34,472 nt of DNA from Clostridiales bacterium. Its GTDB lineage: Bacteria > Bacillota > Clostridia > Lachnospirales > Lachnospiraceae. The notes under the pieces are model-generated. The model searched no databases. It saw nothing but the letters and a program-made list of their open reading frames with translations, and had not been told where the DNA came from. The stretch is taken from assembly GCA_018365455.1 (NCBI GenBank), contig JAGZJZ010000063.1, forward strand, positions 1-34,472, read 5' to 3'. Positions 23,699 to 32,204 of this stretch are shown in pieces (the stretch's first letter is position 1; every line of letters begins with the position of its first letter). The translations under genes and the position numbers were made by a program.

Positions 23699-26599
23699 AT
23701 GATAAGAAACAGGAAGTCTATGAAGGCATCGGAAAAACAAACTTCGGTTTCCAGGGTGAGAATTCTAATAGCTGTTTTTATTGGAATGTGTATGGTTTTG
23801 TTTTACCGTCTTTACCAGCTTCAGATATTGGAAGGGGCGGACTATCGGAATAATTTTGTAATGAAGATTAAGAAAACCCGGGTGCTGAAAAGCACCAGAG
23901 GGAATATCTATGACCGGAATGGGAAGCTGCTTGCAGGAAATGAAATGGCCTATGGGATTACCATGGAGGACAATGGGTCGTATCAATCGGAGCGGGAAAA
24001 ACAGTTGTCCCTGAACGGGACAGCCTATCAGGTGATCCAGCTGGTACACAGGCAAAATGAAAAACTAACGGCAGCACTTCCCATCGTACTGGATGAAAAG
24101 GGTGATTATGCATTTAATAAAGAGGGAGTTTCGCTGAACCGGTTTCGGGCGGACGTTTTTGGCAGGGCGTTTATAGAAGATATGACCGGGGAGGAAGCGG
24201 CAGCCGGGGCAGATGATATTATAGCATATTTAGCAGGAGAAGAACGTTTTGCTTTATATGAGAAAAACGGACAGGCATATACAAAGGAAGAACGAAAAAG
24301 CTGCGGACTTCCCCCACAACTCAGTAAACAAGACGCTTTGGAGATTTTAAATATCCGATATATGCTGTCACTTAACACATTTCAGCGATACATACCCGTT
24401 ACGGTGGCAGTGGATGTATCCGAAGATACCGTATCCTATGTGCTGGAACATAAGTCTCAGTGGCAGGGAGTGGATATCAGTGATGAGGAGCTCAGGGTAT
24501 ATCAGGGCGGAGATGCCTTTGGGCATATTCTGGGGTATACCGGCAAGATCTCTGCCGAAGAACTGGAGGAGCTGCAGGAAGAGAATGAAAATTATACCAG
24601 TGATGCAGTTGTGGGCAAATCAGGGATTGAACAATCTATGGAGCAGTACCTTCAGGGAATGGAAGGCTCAGAAACAGTATATGTCAACAATATGGGAAAG
24701 GTAGTTCAAAAAGAAGACACCCCCAAAGAACCGGTTCCGGGAAAAGATGTCTACCTGAGCATAGATAAAGACCTGACTGAAGCCGTATACCAGATTCTGG
24801 AGCAGCGGATTGCAGGAATCCTCACGACCAATATTGCAGATATCAAGGAATTTGATACCAGCAAAATTACAGATTCGGCAGATTTGGTCATTCCGGTTTA
24901 CGATGTGTATTTTGCACTTCTGGACAATTCAGTAGTAGATATCACCCATTTTGATGATGTGGATGCTACCGCTTTTGAAAAAGAAATGAACGCAAGGTTA
25001 CAGGCGAAACTGGGCAGTGTGATGGATAAATTAAACACGGAGCTGAAAGGAGAAGGAAGCGTATATCAGGATCTGGATAAAGAAATGCAGGAGTATCAGG
25101 ATTATATTGTGGATACCCTGCTTATGGAGGAAACGGGGCTGCTGGATGGTGGGAAAATTGACAAAGAAAATGAAAAATACCAGTCCTGGAAAAAGGATGG
25201 GAATATCAGCCTGAAGGATTTCCTCACAGAGGCAGTTGCAGAGGGCTGGATTGACATGTCACAAATTCCGTCAAAAGAAACATATATGGATTCCGGGCAG
25301 TCTCTGGAATTATTAAGCCGCACAATCAGTGAACATCTCGCTGCAGATGAGGGTTTCTTAAAAAGACTTTGCTGGTATATGTTGCAGCAGGGGGAGATAT
25401 CACCCCGGGAGATCTGCCTTCTTCTCTATGAGCAGGAGGTTTTATCAAAAGAGGACAAGGTCTATGAAGGACTGGTAAGCGGAAATCTTTCCAGCTATCA
25501 GTTTGTGATTGACAAAATCAACAATCTGGAGATCAAACCATCCTGGCTTGCTTTGGACCCCTGCTCAGGCTCTGCAGTTATCACAGATCCCGGGACAGGT
25601 GAAGTGCTGGCATGTGTTACCTATCCGGGATACGATGTGAACCGGCTTGCCAACCAAATGGATGAAGCATATTATCAGAAGCTCTATGAGGATAAATCGG
25701 TACCATTTTATAACAGAGCCACCCAGCAGCTTACGGCTCCGGGATCCACCTTTAAGCCGGTAACTGCCATAGCGGGCTTAATGGAAGAAGTAATCTGGTC
25801 AGATACGGATGTGTTTTGTGATGGAGTATTTGATAAAGTAGAGCCGCCGCTGCACTGCTGGAATCTGTCCGGACATGGGGACATTCCATCGGTTGCAAGC
25901 GCGATAAAGAATTCCTGCAATGATTATCTGTGTGAAATATCCTACCGGATGGGACTGGATGATAAGGGAGATTTTTCCGATGAACAATCCTTAAAGCGGC
26001 TCACATCCTATAGTAAAATGTTCGGTTTAGATCAGAAAACAGGGATCCAGCTTCCGGAGTCGGAGCCCCATATCACGGATAAATTTGCGATTCCTTCTGC
26101 AATCGGGCAGGGTACCCATAATTACGCCACAGTACAGTTGGCACGGTATGTGAATACCCTTGCCAATGGCGGCAGCTGTTATGATCTTACCCTGATTGAC
26201 AAAGTGATGGATAAAGAGGGGCACGTTACCGAGGAAAATCCTCCGAAATTAAGAAATCAGATCAAACTTCCCCAAGAGGTATGGAATGATGTGCATACCG
26301 GAATGGAGGAAGCAGCCGACAGTAATGCCATGTTAAGTAAGTTAAGTATTAAGACAGCCGGTAAGACCGGAACTGCAGAGGAAACACCCAGCAGACCCAC
26401 ACATGGCCTGTTCGTAGGCTATGCACCCGCAGAGAATCCCGAAATCGCGGTCGCTGTCCGCATTGCACACGGATTTGCATCCGGGAATGCCGTGGGAGTA
26501 GCCCAGGATATATTTAACTATTATTTTAAACTGGAGAAAGAGGAGGATATTCTCACCGGAACGGCGTCCAGGGCCACGGACAATGCACATATGGATTAA
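23699..26599 (+). CDS. Class B penicillin-binding protein (PBP2-like transpeptidase) with large insert
   Basis: A 966-aa membrane-anchored peptidoglycan transpeptidase. One membrane segment lies at about 23-42, followed by the PBP dimerisation domain (STRGNIYDRNGKLLAGN at about 64-80). The transpeptidase motifs are S683-T-F-K686 in PGSTFKP, S739-C-N741, and K889-T-G891. Class B PBPs are usually 600-750 aa; the excess here is mostly an acidic helical insert at about 370-620, before the transpeptidase domain. AGGTGAGG precedes the ATG by about 7 bases. It is monocistronic, between the argD hairpin and the kinase operon. The BlaI-type operator suggests induction by beta-lactams, so it may be a low-affinity resistance PBP (inference) or simply a cell-wall-stress-controlled PBP. 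Confidence 0.88.
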   Translation: MIRNRKSMKASEKQTSVSRVRILIAVFIGMCMVLFYRLYQLQILEGADYRNNFVMKIKKTRVLKSTRGNIYDRNGKLLAGNEMAYGITMEDNGSYQSEREKQLSLNGTAYQVIQLVHRQNEKLTAALPIVLDEKGDYAFNKEGVSLNRFRADVFGRAFIEDMTGEEAAAGADDIIAYLAGEERFALYEKNGQAYTKEERKSCGLPPQLSKQDALEILNIRYMLSLNTFQRYIPVTVAVDVSEDTVSYVLEHKSQWQGVDISDEELRVYQGGDAFGHILGYTGKISAEELEELQEENENYTSDAVVGKSGIEQSMEQYLQGMEGSETVYVNNMGKVVQKEDTPKEPVPGKDVYLSIDKDLTEAVYQILEQRIAGILTTNIADIKEFDTSKITDSADLVIPVYDVYFALLDNSVVDITHFDDVDATAFEKEMNARLQAKLGSVMDKLNTELKGEGSVYQDLDKEMQEYQDYIVDTLLMEETGLLDGGKIDKENEKYQSWKKDGNISLKDFLTEAVAEGWIDMSQIPSKETYMDSGQSLELLSRTISEHLAADEGFLKRLCWYMLQQGEISPREICLLLYEQEVLSKEDKVYEGLVSGNLSSYQFVIDKINNLEIKPSWLALDPCSGSAVITDPGTGEVLACVTYPGYDVNRLANQMDEAYYQKLYEDKSVPFYNRATQQLTAPGSTFKPVTAIAGLMEEVIWSDTDVFCDGVFDKVEPPLHCWNLSGHGDIPSVASAIKNSCNDYLCEISYRMGLDDKGDFSDEQSLKRLTSYSKMFGLDQKTGIQLPESEPHITDKFAIPSAIGQGTHNYATVQLARYVNTLANGGSCYDLTLIDKVMDKEGHVTEENPPKLRNQIKLPQEVWNDVHTGMEEAADSNAMLSKLSIKTAGKTGTAEETPSRPTHGLFVGYAPAENPEIAVAVRIAHGFASGNAVGVAQDIFNYYFKLEKEEDILTGTASRATDNAHMD

Positions 26600-26664
26600 A
26601 CGGATCAGTAAATCTCTCCAGGTAAAAAAAGCTAATATAAAGTAAATTATTTCCAATAGAATCA

Positions 26665-26673
26665 TGATAAAAT
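26665..26673 (+). promoter_or_regulatory. Possible extended -10 promoter of the kinase operon
   Basis: TGATAAAAT (26665-26673) fits an extended -10 element, with a weak AATTAT 17 bases upstream of TAAAAT. It would give a leader of about 70 bases before the kinase ATG. No inducer-binding site is evident. Confidence 0.4.
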
Positions 26674-26750
26674 TAAAGATATGATGAGAAGGTAAAGTTT
26701 GCCGGATCAAAGGAATAGTATCCATCCATTTGGTATAAAAGGAGAGGGAC

Positions 26751-28547
26751 ATGAAACACTATTGGAAGAAATTTTCAAATCTAAAAATCAAGCAGAAGTT
26801 ACTGATCTCTAATATCGGTATTATTCTGATTATGGTATGTCTGACAGGTGTATCGGGATATTACATATCCCGGAACCTGCTGATTTCCACCTCGGTAAAA
26901 TCCTCCGTAGATTTAATGGAACAGTTGAGTTCCAATTTTGACTATGCAATAGAGTCTCTGGAGGATTTTATTTTAATGCAGACATTTAACAAAGAATTTT
27001 CCGGGATTATAGGAAAAAAGGCGGAAGAAGGGAACAGCAAGGCATTATTTGACCGGCAGAAAAAGCTTTTGAATTTCAGCTATAACCTGATGAATTTTAA
27101 TAAGTACATCAAAGCAGTACTGGTACAGGATAATTACGAAAATATTTACTACTATTCACCGGACTATAACTCCATGAGCCAGGAGGAGCAGGTGGAAAAT
27201 CTGGCTTTTCAGAAAGCGAATGAAATGTGGGGGACTACGTATTGGAAGCCCTATAAGGAAGAACTGGTTTTTGCCAGCAGCCTGGTCTTTGACTTTGAAT
27301 CCATGAAGCCGCTGGGGGTGATTTCGGTAGGAATTGACACCGCTTATTTTAAAGAATTGTATAAAAATCTTTCATCCGAAAAGGCAAATGAGATCTTAGT
27401 GCTGAACCAGGACAGGCAGATCTTAATCGGGGAAGGCAATAAGGGGCGGGAACTGGCTGAAATCATTTTGGAGAAATATAAGCCTGTCAATGAAGAGGGG
27501 AAAGAAATCTATTATAAAGATGAAAAATATATCTATACAACCTGGAAAGCAAAAGGAAATGGAATCCAGGTCATGAACCTCATCTCTGAAAAGGTGATTA
27601 TGGATGGCATTTTTAAATTGTTAAGTCCGGTTATCTGGTCTGCGCTTCTTGGGGTAATGCTGTCAGCTGCCATTGCAGTTTTGATATCCGGGCAGATATC
27701 TTCCAATATAAAACTATTGCTTACCAATATCCGAAGTATTTCCAAAGGTGATTTTTCACAAAAAATTGTACCGGAAAGTTACGATGAAGTGGGGATGCTT
27801 GCAGTAGAATTTAATCACATGTCGGAGCAGATCGTACAGCTGTTCAAATCGGTAACTGATGAGAAAATACAAAAAAAGAATAGCGAATTAAAAGCGCTGC
27901 AATTTGAATATGATTCTCTCCAGGCAAAGATCAACCCCCATTTTCTTTATAATACATTGGAGAGTATCAACAGTCTTGCCAAGTTAAAGGGGCAGCAGGA
28001 TATTGCAGGCAGTATTTATCTGCTGGGGAAATATCTGCGGGAAGCCATCAGCAGTAAACGGAAATTTGTCTTTTTGGAAGAAGAGATCCAGAATATCCGC
28101 AACTATGTAAAGATACAGCAGTTGTCTTATGGGGATAAAATCCAGATCATTTTCCACGTGGATGAAGCGCTTTTAGAAACGGTTGTGCCAAAATTAATTC
28201 TGCAGCCGCTGGTAGAAAATTCCATCGTTCACGGGATAGAACCAAAGATCGGAAAGGGCAGGATTGAAATTACGGCACGCTGTGAGAAAAAGGATATGTT
28301 CCTTGAGGTATGGGATGACGGTGTGGGGATCTCCCGGGAGCAGCTTGAGAATACGATGGAGCATAAGTCCGGCAATTCCGGTTATGAGCACACAAAAGTA
28401 GGCTTAATGGCAGTTCACAAGAGAATTCGGATCCTTTATGGTGAAACCTATGGCATACAGATTCACAGTGCACCCAGGGAGGGGACGTCCATTATGATTA
28501 AACTGCCCATTAACTTTGAAGATGAGGAGGTACACTATGAGATTTAA
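26751..28547 (+). CDS. YesM-type sensor histidine kinase
   Basis: A 598-aa membrane sensor kinase. Membrane segments at about 17-40 and 287-312 enclose an extracellular sensing domain of about 245 residues (Cache-like by layout). A HAMP domain (about 315-370) leads to the His_kinase domain with the phospho-acceptor H397 in INPHFLYNTLESINSL, followed by a GHKL ATPase domain with QPLVENSIVHGI, VWDDGVGIS and GLMAVHKRIRILYG. YesM/YesN systems typically sense oligosaccharides and induce the adjacent transport and hydrolase genes. AAAGGAGAGG precedes the ATG. It overlaps the next gene by 11 bases, so the two are coupled. Confidence 0.93.
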   Translation: MKHYWKKFSNLKIKQKLLISNIGIILIMVCLTGVSGYYISRNLLISTSVKSSVDLMEQLSSNFDYAIESLEDFILMQTFNKEFSGIIGKKAEEGNSKALFDRQKKLLNFSYNLMNFNKYIKAVLVQDNYENIYYYSPDYNSMSQEEQVENLAFQKANEMWGTTYWKPYKEELVFASSLVFDFESMKPLGVISVGIDTAYFKELYKNLSSEKANEILVLNQDRQILIGEGNKGRELAEIILEKYKPVNEEGKEIYYKDEKYIYTTWKAKGNGIQVMNLISEKVIMDGIFKLLSPVIWSALLGVMLSAAIAVLISGQISSNIKLLLTNIRSISKGDFSQKIVPESYDEVGMLAVEFNHMSEQIVQLFKSVTDEKIQKKNSELKALQFEYDSLQAKINPHFLYNTLESINSLAKLKGQQDIAGSIYLLGKYLREAISSKRKFVFLEEEIQNIRNYVKIQQLSYGDKIQIIFHVDEALLETVVPKLILQPLVENSIVHGIEPKIGKGRIEITARCEKKDMFLEVWDDGVGISREQLENTMEHKSGNSGYEHTKVGLMAVHKRIRILYGETYGIQIHSAPREGTSIMIKLPINFEDEEVHYEI

Positions 28548-30444
28548 GGTGGTAGTGATTGATGACAAACCCCTGATTCGCAGATCCCTGATCGAGACCA
28601 TTCAGTGGGAAGTCCTGGGATGTGAGATAGCGGGAGAAGCAGAGAACGGACTGGAAGCAAAGGAAGTGATCCGGAAGGTAAAACCCCATCTGATTATTTC
28701 GGACATTAAAATGCCGGGATTGGATGGTTTGTCTCTGACGGAATTTGTAAAAGAATTTCTGCCGGATACAAAAGTGATTATCATAACCGGATACCAGGAA
28801 TTCGAATACGCGAAAAAAGCAATTCAGCTTGGCGTGTGTGATTTAGTTTTAAAACCCATTGACAATGGGGCGATGGAGGTAATTATTCAAAAAGCCATAG
28901 ACAGTATCCGGGAACAGCTTCAAAAGGAACATTATCAGAGACAGCTCTTAGAAGAAAATGACCGGTATAAGATGAAAATTGACCGTTCCTTAAAGGCGCT
29001 TCAGAGCCAATTTCTCATGGAGGTGATCAAGGGCAGGCGTTCCCCTGACAGGATGGATGCGGATGAAACTGTAAACTTACATTTAGGAGAAAGAAATTTT
29101 TCTGTGATTCTGGCCAGAATCCGCTCCTCGGATCAGCAGGTAGTAAGAGAATCAGCCAATGTGGCTGTGAAGCTCATGGAACATTTTAAGGAAGCCTGCG
29201 ATATGGGATTTGTGGATTTAATGGTAAATCAGGATCTGGTATTTATTGCGTTTCACCGTCCGGGTAAAAGTGCACGGGAACACCGTGTACAGATGAAGCG
29301 CTGTCTCTATGCAATGAATGACCGGCTGTTAAAGGAACAGGGCAGTGTCTGCTGTTTTGCGGTAAGCAGGATAACCAACGATGTGGCTAAATTAGAAGAA
29401 TGCTATAAAAATACGGTAACTATGTTAAAAACGAAGATTGCAGGCGGAGATGCGCCGGATATTATCATGGGAAGACCAAGAGTCTATGCGGACCTGATTG
29501 AAGCCGGACATATTGCAGATTTATCGGACCAGCCATTTTTAAAGAATTTATCGGATACGACGTTATCATCCATGAAAGTAGACGGAAAGGTATATGGAAT
29601 ACCTTTAAGCCTGGGTGGTATGGGCATATTTTATAACAGGGAAGTTTTTGAAAAATATGGTGTGCAAATTCCTAAGTCTCATAAAGATTTACTGGCAGCT
29701 GCCGATAAATTTGAAGAAGCGGGAATCATTCCGTTTGCCCATGGTTTTAAAGAGGGATGGACGGCTCAGTGTGACATCCAAAGTGATCTGTACGGATATC
29801 CGCTGCAGCAGAATCCCAAGATGTTTGAAGACATCCAAAATGGGACCAAAAAATTTGCGGATTATCCGGAATTCAGAGAATGTCTTCAGCGTAACGCAGA
29901 TCGCCTGTCTTATGAAGGCGGAGATGATTTTGGAACAGATGTTTCCAAGGCGCGCAGTATGCTGATCAATGGGGAAGCGGCTATGTTCATTGGCGGTAAC
30001 TGGGATATCAGCGAGTTTATTAATAATAAGGTGGATGATAAAATCGGATTTTTCGCGACACCGAATACAAATGATTCTGAACCGGTTCAGGGGCTGGCTC
30101 CAGATGGCAGTTTCATGTTGTATTCCAAATCAGAACATAAAGAAGAAGCACTGAAGTTCCTGGAATTCTGGTCCAGCGAAGAGGCGTTTACCCTTTGGAA
30201 TGTAAATGGTTCCAATATCCCCTGCTCCCTGGATGCTTCAACCGATGGCATATCACCGCTGGTAGCGGATATTATGGAAATAGCACGAAACGGCAAGACC
30301 TATAACTACGAATCCGAACCGGTATTTTCCGGGCAGTTCGATTCTACATTCCGGGCATGGCAGGAGGAATTTGCAGCAGATCCGGACCGTGACGTAGATA
30401 CATACATCCAGAAACTGGATGACGAATTAGGCGCAATAAAATAA
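28537..30444 (+). CDS. Chimeric response regulator-sugar-binding protein fusion, probably a deletion product
   Basis: A 635-aa open frame that joins two normally separate proteins. Residues 1-about 120 are a YesN-type receiver domain (D9, D10, phospho-acceptor D56, T84, K106); about 125-295 is the usual YesN middle region. From about residue 296 (LKTKIAGGDAPDIIMGRPR) the sequence is an extracellular solute-binding protein family 1 (sugar-binding) to its end. Missing are the regulator's C-terminal AraC-type helix-turn-helix and the binding protein's signal peptide, lipobox and first roughly 75 residues. The junction is near 29404-29440. The product would be cytoplasmic, unable to bind DNA in the normal way and unable to serve the transporter. 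GGAGG precedes ATG 28537. Domain calls are firm; the deletion is inferred, and an assembly or construction artefact is possible. Confidence 0.85.
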   Translation: MRFKVVVIDDKPLIRRSLIETIQWEVLGCEIAGEAENGLEAKEVIRKVKPHLIISDIKMPGLDGLSLTEFVKEFLPDTKVIIITGYQEFEYAKKAIQLGVCDLVLKPIDNGAMEVIIQKAIDSIREQLQKEHYQRQLLEENDRYKMKIDRSLKALQSQFLMEVIKGRRSPDRMDADETVNLHLGERNFSVILARIRSSDQQVVRESANVAVKLMEHFKEACDMGFVDLMVNQDLVFIAFHRPGKSAREHRVQMKRCLYAMNDRLLKEQGSVCCFAVSRITNDVAKLEECYKNTVTMLKTKIAGGDAPDIIMGRPRVYADLIEAGHIADLSDQPFLKNLSDTTLSSMKVDGKVYGIPLSLGGMGIFYNREVFEKYGVQIPKSHKDLLAAADKFEEAGIIPFAHGFKEGWTAQCDIQSDLYGYPLQQNPKMFEDIQNGTKKFADYPEFRECLQRNADRLSYEGGDDFGTDVSKARSMLINGEAAMFIGGNWDISEFINNKVDDKIGFFATPNTNDSEPVQGLAPDGSFMLYSKSEHKEEALKFLEFWSSEEAFTLWNVNGSNIPCSLDASTDGISPLVADIMEIARNGKTYNYESEPVFSGQFDSTFRAWQEEFAADPDRDVDTYIQKLDDELGAIK

Positions 30445-30455
30445 AAAAGGATGCA

Positions 30456-30483
30456 GCATATTGCAGGTTTCCCTGCAATATGC
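30456..30483 (+). other. Intergenic hairpin between binding-protein and permease genes
   Basis: GCATATTGCAGG (30456-30467) and CCTGCAATATGC (30472-30483) form a perfect 12-bp stem with a 4-base TTTC loop. No T-run follows. Hairpins at this place in sugar ABC operons commonly stabilise the upstream binding-protein message and lower permease expression (family knowledge); here the role is inferred. Confidence 0.75.
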
Positions 30484-30496
30484 AATGGGTGTAGAG

Positions 30497-31351
30497 ATGA
30501 GAATAAAAATTAAAAAACATGCCGTAAACATGTTGTTCCTGGCGCCCGCTCTGATCTTGTTTATCGTGATGGTAGTTGTGCCGTTTGCAAAGGGAATGCA
30601 GTTTTCCGTAACGGACTGGGATGGCTTTTCACCGGTATATAATAATGTTGGAATGGAAAACTTTAAGAATGTACTGACGGACCCCAGTATTAAAAAGCCC
30701 ATATTGAATTCGGTATTTTATACGGTGGTAACCGTTATAGTAGACAATGTTCTGGCGTTGTTTATTGCCCTTGCATTAAAGAAGAACACAAGGTCCAACA
30801 AGACGTTTCGGACATTTATGTTTATGCCATTTATTATCAGTCTGGTTCTGACAGGATATATCTGGACTTATATTTACAGTGATGTATTTTACGGGATATT
30901 TGGAATTAAAAGTCTGCTCGGTAATTCAAAAACGGTTATGATCGGTATCTGCCTGATGAGTGTCTGGAGGGATACGGGTTACGCCATGCTGATATATATT
31001 GCAGGACTTCAGGGAATTCCGGACACCTACTATGAGGCGGCGAAAATTGACGGAGCCGGTCCTGTGAAGCGTTTCCGTTATATAACGCTGCCGTTGATCG
31101 GTCCGGCAATTACCATTAATGTAACACTGTTTCTGGGATGGGGACTGAAAATATTTGACTATGTTATGACAGCTACAAACGGCGGTCCCGGCAGGTCATC
31201 GGAGACATTTGCAATGTATGTCTATAATTATACGTTTCCCTATAACCGTGCAGGTTACGGGCAGGCAGCGGCGCTGATCATGATGACGGGGATATTTATC
31301 GTAACCGGAATTGTTACGGCAGCCCTTCGAAAACGGGAGGTGGAATTATAA
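30497..31351 (+). CDS. CUT1 sugar ABC transporter permease, MalF/UgpA type
   Basis: A 284-aa membrane protein with six predicted helices, the first at about 12-32. The ATPase-contacting EAA loop reads EAAKIDGAGPVKRFRYITLP. It is one half of the membrane channel for a sugar or oligosaccharide. ATG 30497 (MRIKIKKHAVN) is chosen because permeases of this type begin with a short basic stretch before the first helix; the ribosome site is weak, and the in-frame ATG at 30485 and TTG at 30461 lie in or next to the hairpin. Its stop codon overlaps the next start by one base. Confidence 0.88.
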   Translation: MRIKIKKHAVNMLFLAPALILFIVMVVVPFAKGMQFSVTDWDGFSPVYNNVGMENFKNVLTDPSIKKPILNSVFYTVVTVIVDNVLALFIALALKKNTRSNKTFRTFMFMPFIISLVLTGYIWTYIYSDVFYGIFGIKSLLGNSKTVMIGICLMSVWRDTGYAMLIYIAGLQGIPDTYYEAAKIDGAGPVKRFRYITLPLIGPAITINVTLFLGWGLKIFDYVMTATNGGPGRSSETFAMYVYNYTFPYNRAGYGQAAALIMMTGIFIVTGIVTAALRKREVEL

Positions 31352-32178
31352 TGAGCAGACAGATAAAGACGGGAGCAGCCTTCCTTTTAAAATTGCTGGT
31401 CGTATGCCTTTTTATTGCCCCCTTTTACATTGCAGTAGTATATGCCCTGAAATCCCCGGAGGAGACCATAGCTACCGGACTGGCACTTCCCACACAGATT
31501 CACTGGGAGAACTTCACCGAGGCGATCGAGGTATCGAATTTCTGGATTGCCACGAAAAATAGTCTGATTGTTACGGTATGCAGTGTGATCATATTGATGG
31601 TAATCTGCAGTATGGCGGCATATGTAATCGCCCGCAACCAGAAATCGAAAGTTTACCAGTCTTTGTATTATATTTTTTTAGCAGCCATATTACTTCCTTT
31701 TCAGGTCGTAATGCTTCCGCTGTATGTACAGCTAAAAGAGTTTGGATTAATGAACTCCAGAATAGGGCTGATCCTCACTGTGTGCGGTTTTCAGCTCGCC
31801 TATAATGTATTTGTCTATGTGGGATTTGTAAAATCTATCTCACCTGAAATCGAAGAAGCGGCATTTATTGATGGCGCCGGTAAGTTCAAGACATTTTGGT
31901 TTATTGTATTTCCGCTTATGAAACCGATCATTTCATCGACACTGATTTTAAATGCACTGGCGGTATGGAATGATTTCCAGATCGCGCTGATTATTGCACA
32001 GACACCGGAAGTAAGAACCATACCACTTACTCAGTTTTTCTTCTTCGGGCAGTACAGCATTCGTCTGAATATGGCATTTGCGGCATTTGTACTGGCTATG
32101 GTACCGATCATTATACTGTATTTTATCATGCAGAAATATATTATTGGCGGTGTTATGGCAGGAGCGGTCAAAGGCTGA
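31351..32178 (+). CDS. CUT1 sugar ABC transporter permease, MalG type
   Basis: A 275-aa permease with six predicted helices and the EAA loop EAAFIDGAGKFKTFWFIVFPL, the second channel half. Start and stop of the pair overlap as TAATG, so translation is coupled. No ATP-binding gene follows; CUT1 systems of Firmicutes commonly share a housekeeping MsmK-type ATPase encoded elsewhere. Because the binding protein upstream is broken in the chimera, the transporter may be non-functional unless another binding protein serves it. Confidence 0.92.
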   Translation: MSRQIKTGAAFLLKLLVVCLFIAPFYIAVVYALKSPEETIATGLALPTQIHWENFTEAIEVSNFWIATKNSLIVTVCSVIILMVICSMAAYVIARNQKSKVYQSLYYIFLAAILLPFQVVMLPLYVQLKEFGLMNSRIGLILTVCGFQLAYNVFVYVGFVKSISPEIEEAAFIDGAGKFKTFWFIVFPLMKPIISSTLILNALAVWNDFQIALIIAQTPEVRTIPLTQFFFFGQYSIRLNMAFAAFVLAMVPIIILYFIMQKYIIGGVMAGAVKG

Positions 32179-32204
32179 TCTTAATAAAAATGGAGGATAT
32201 GAAA

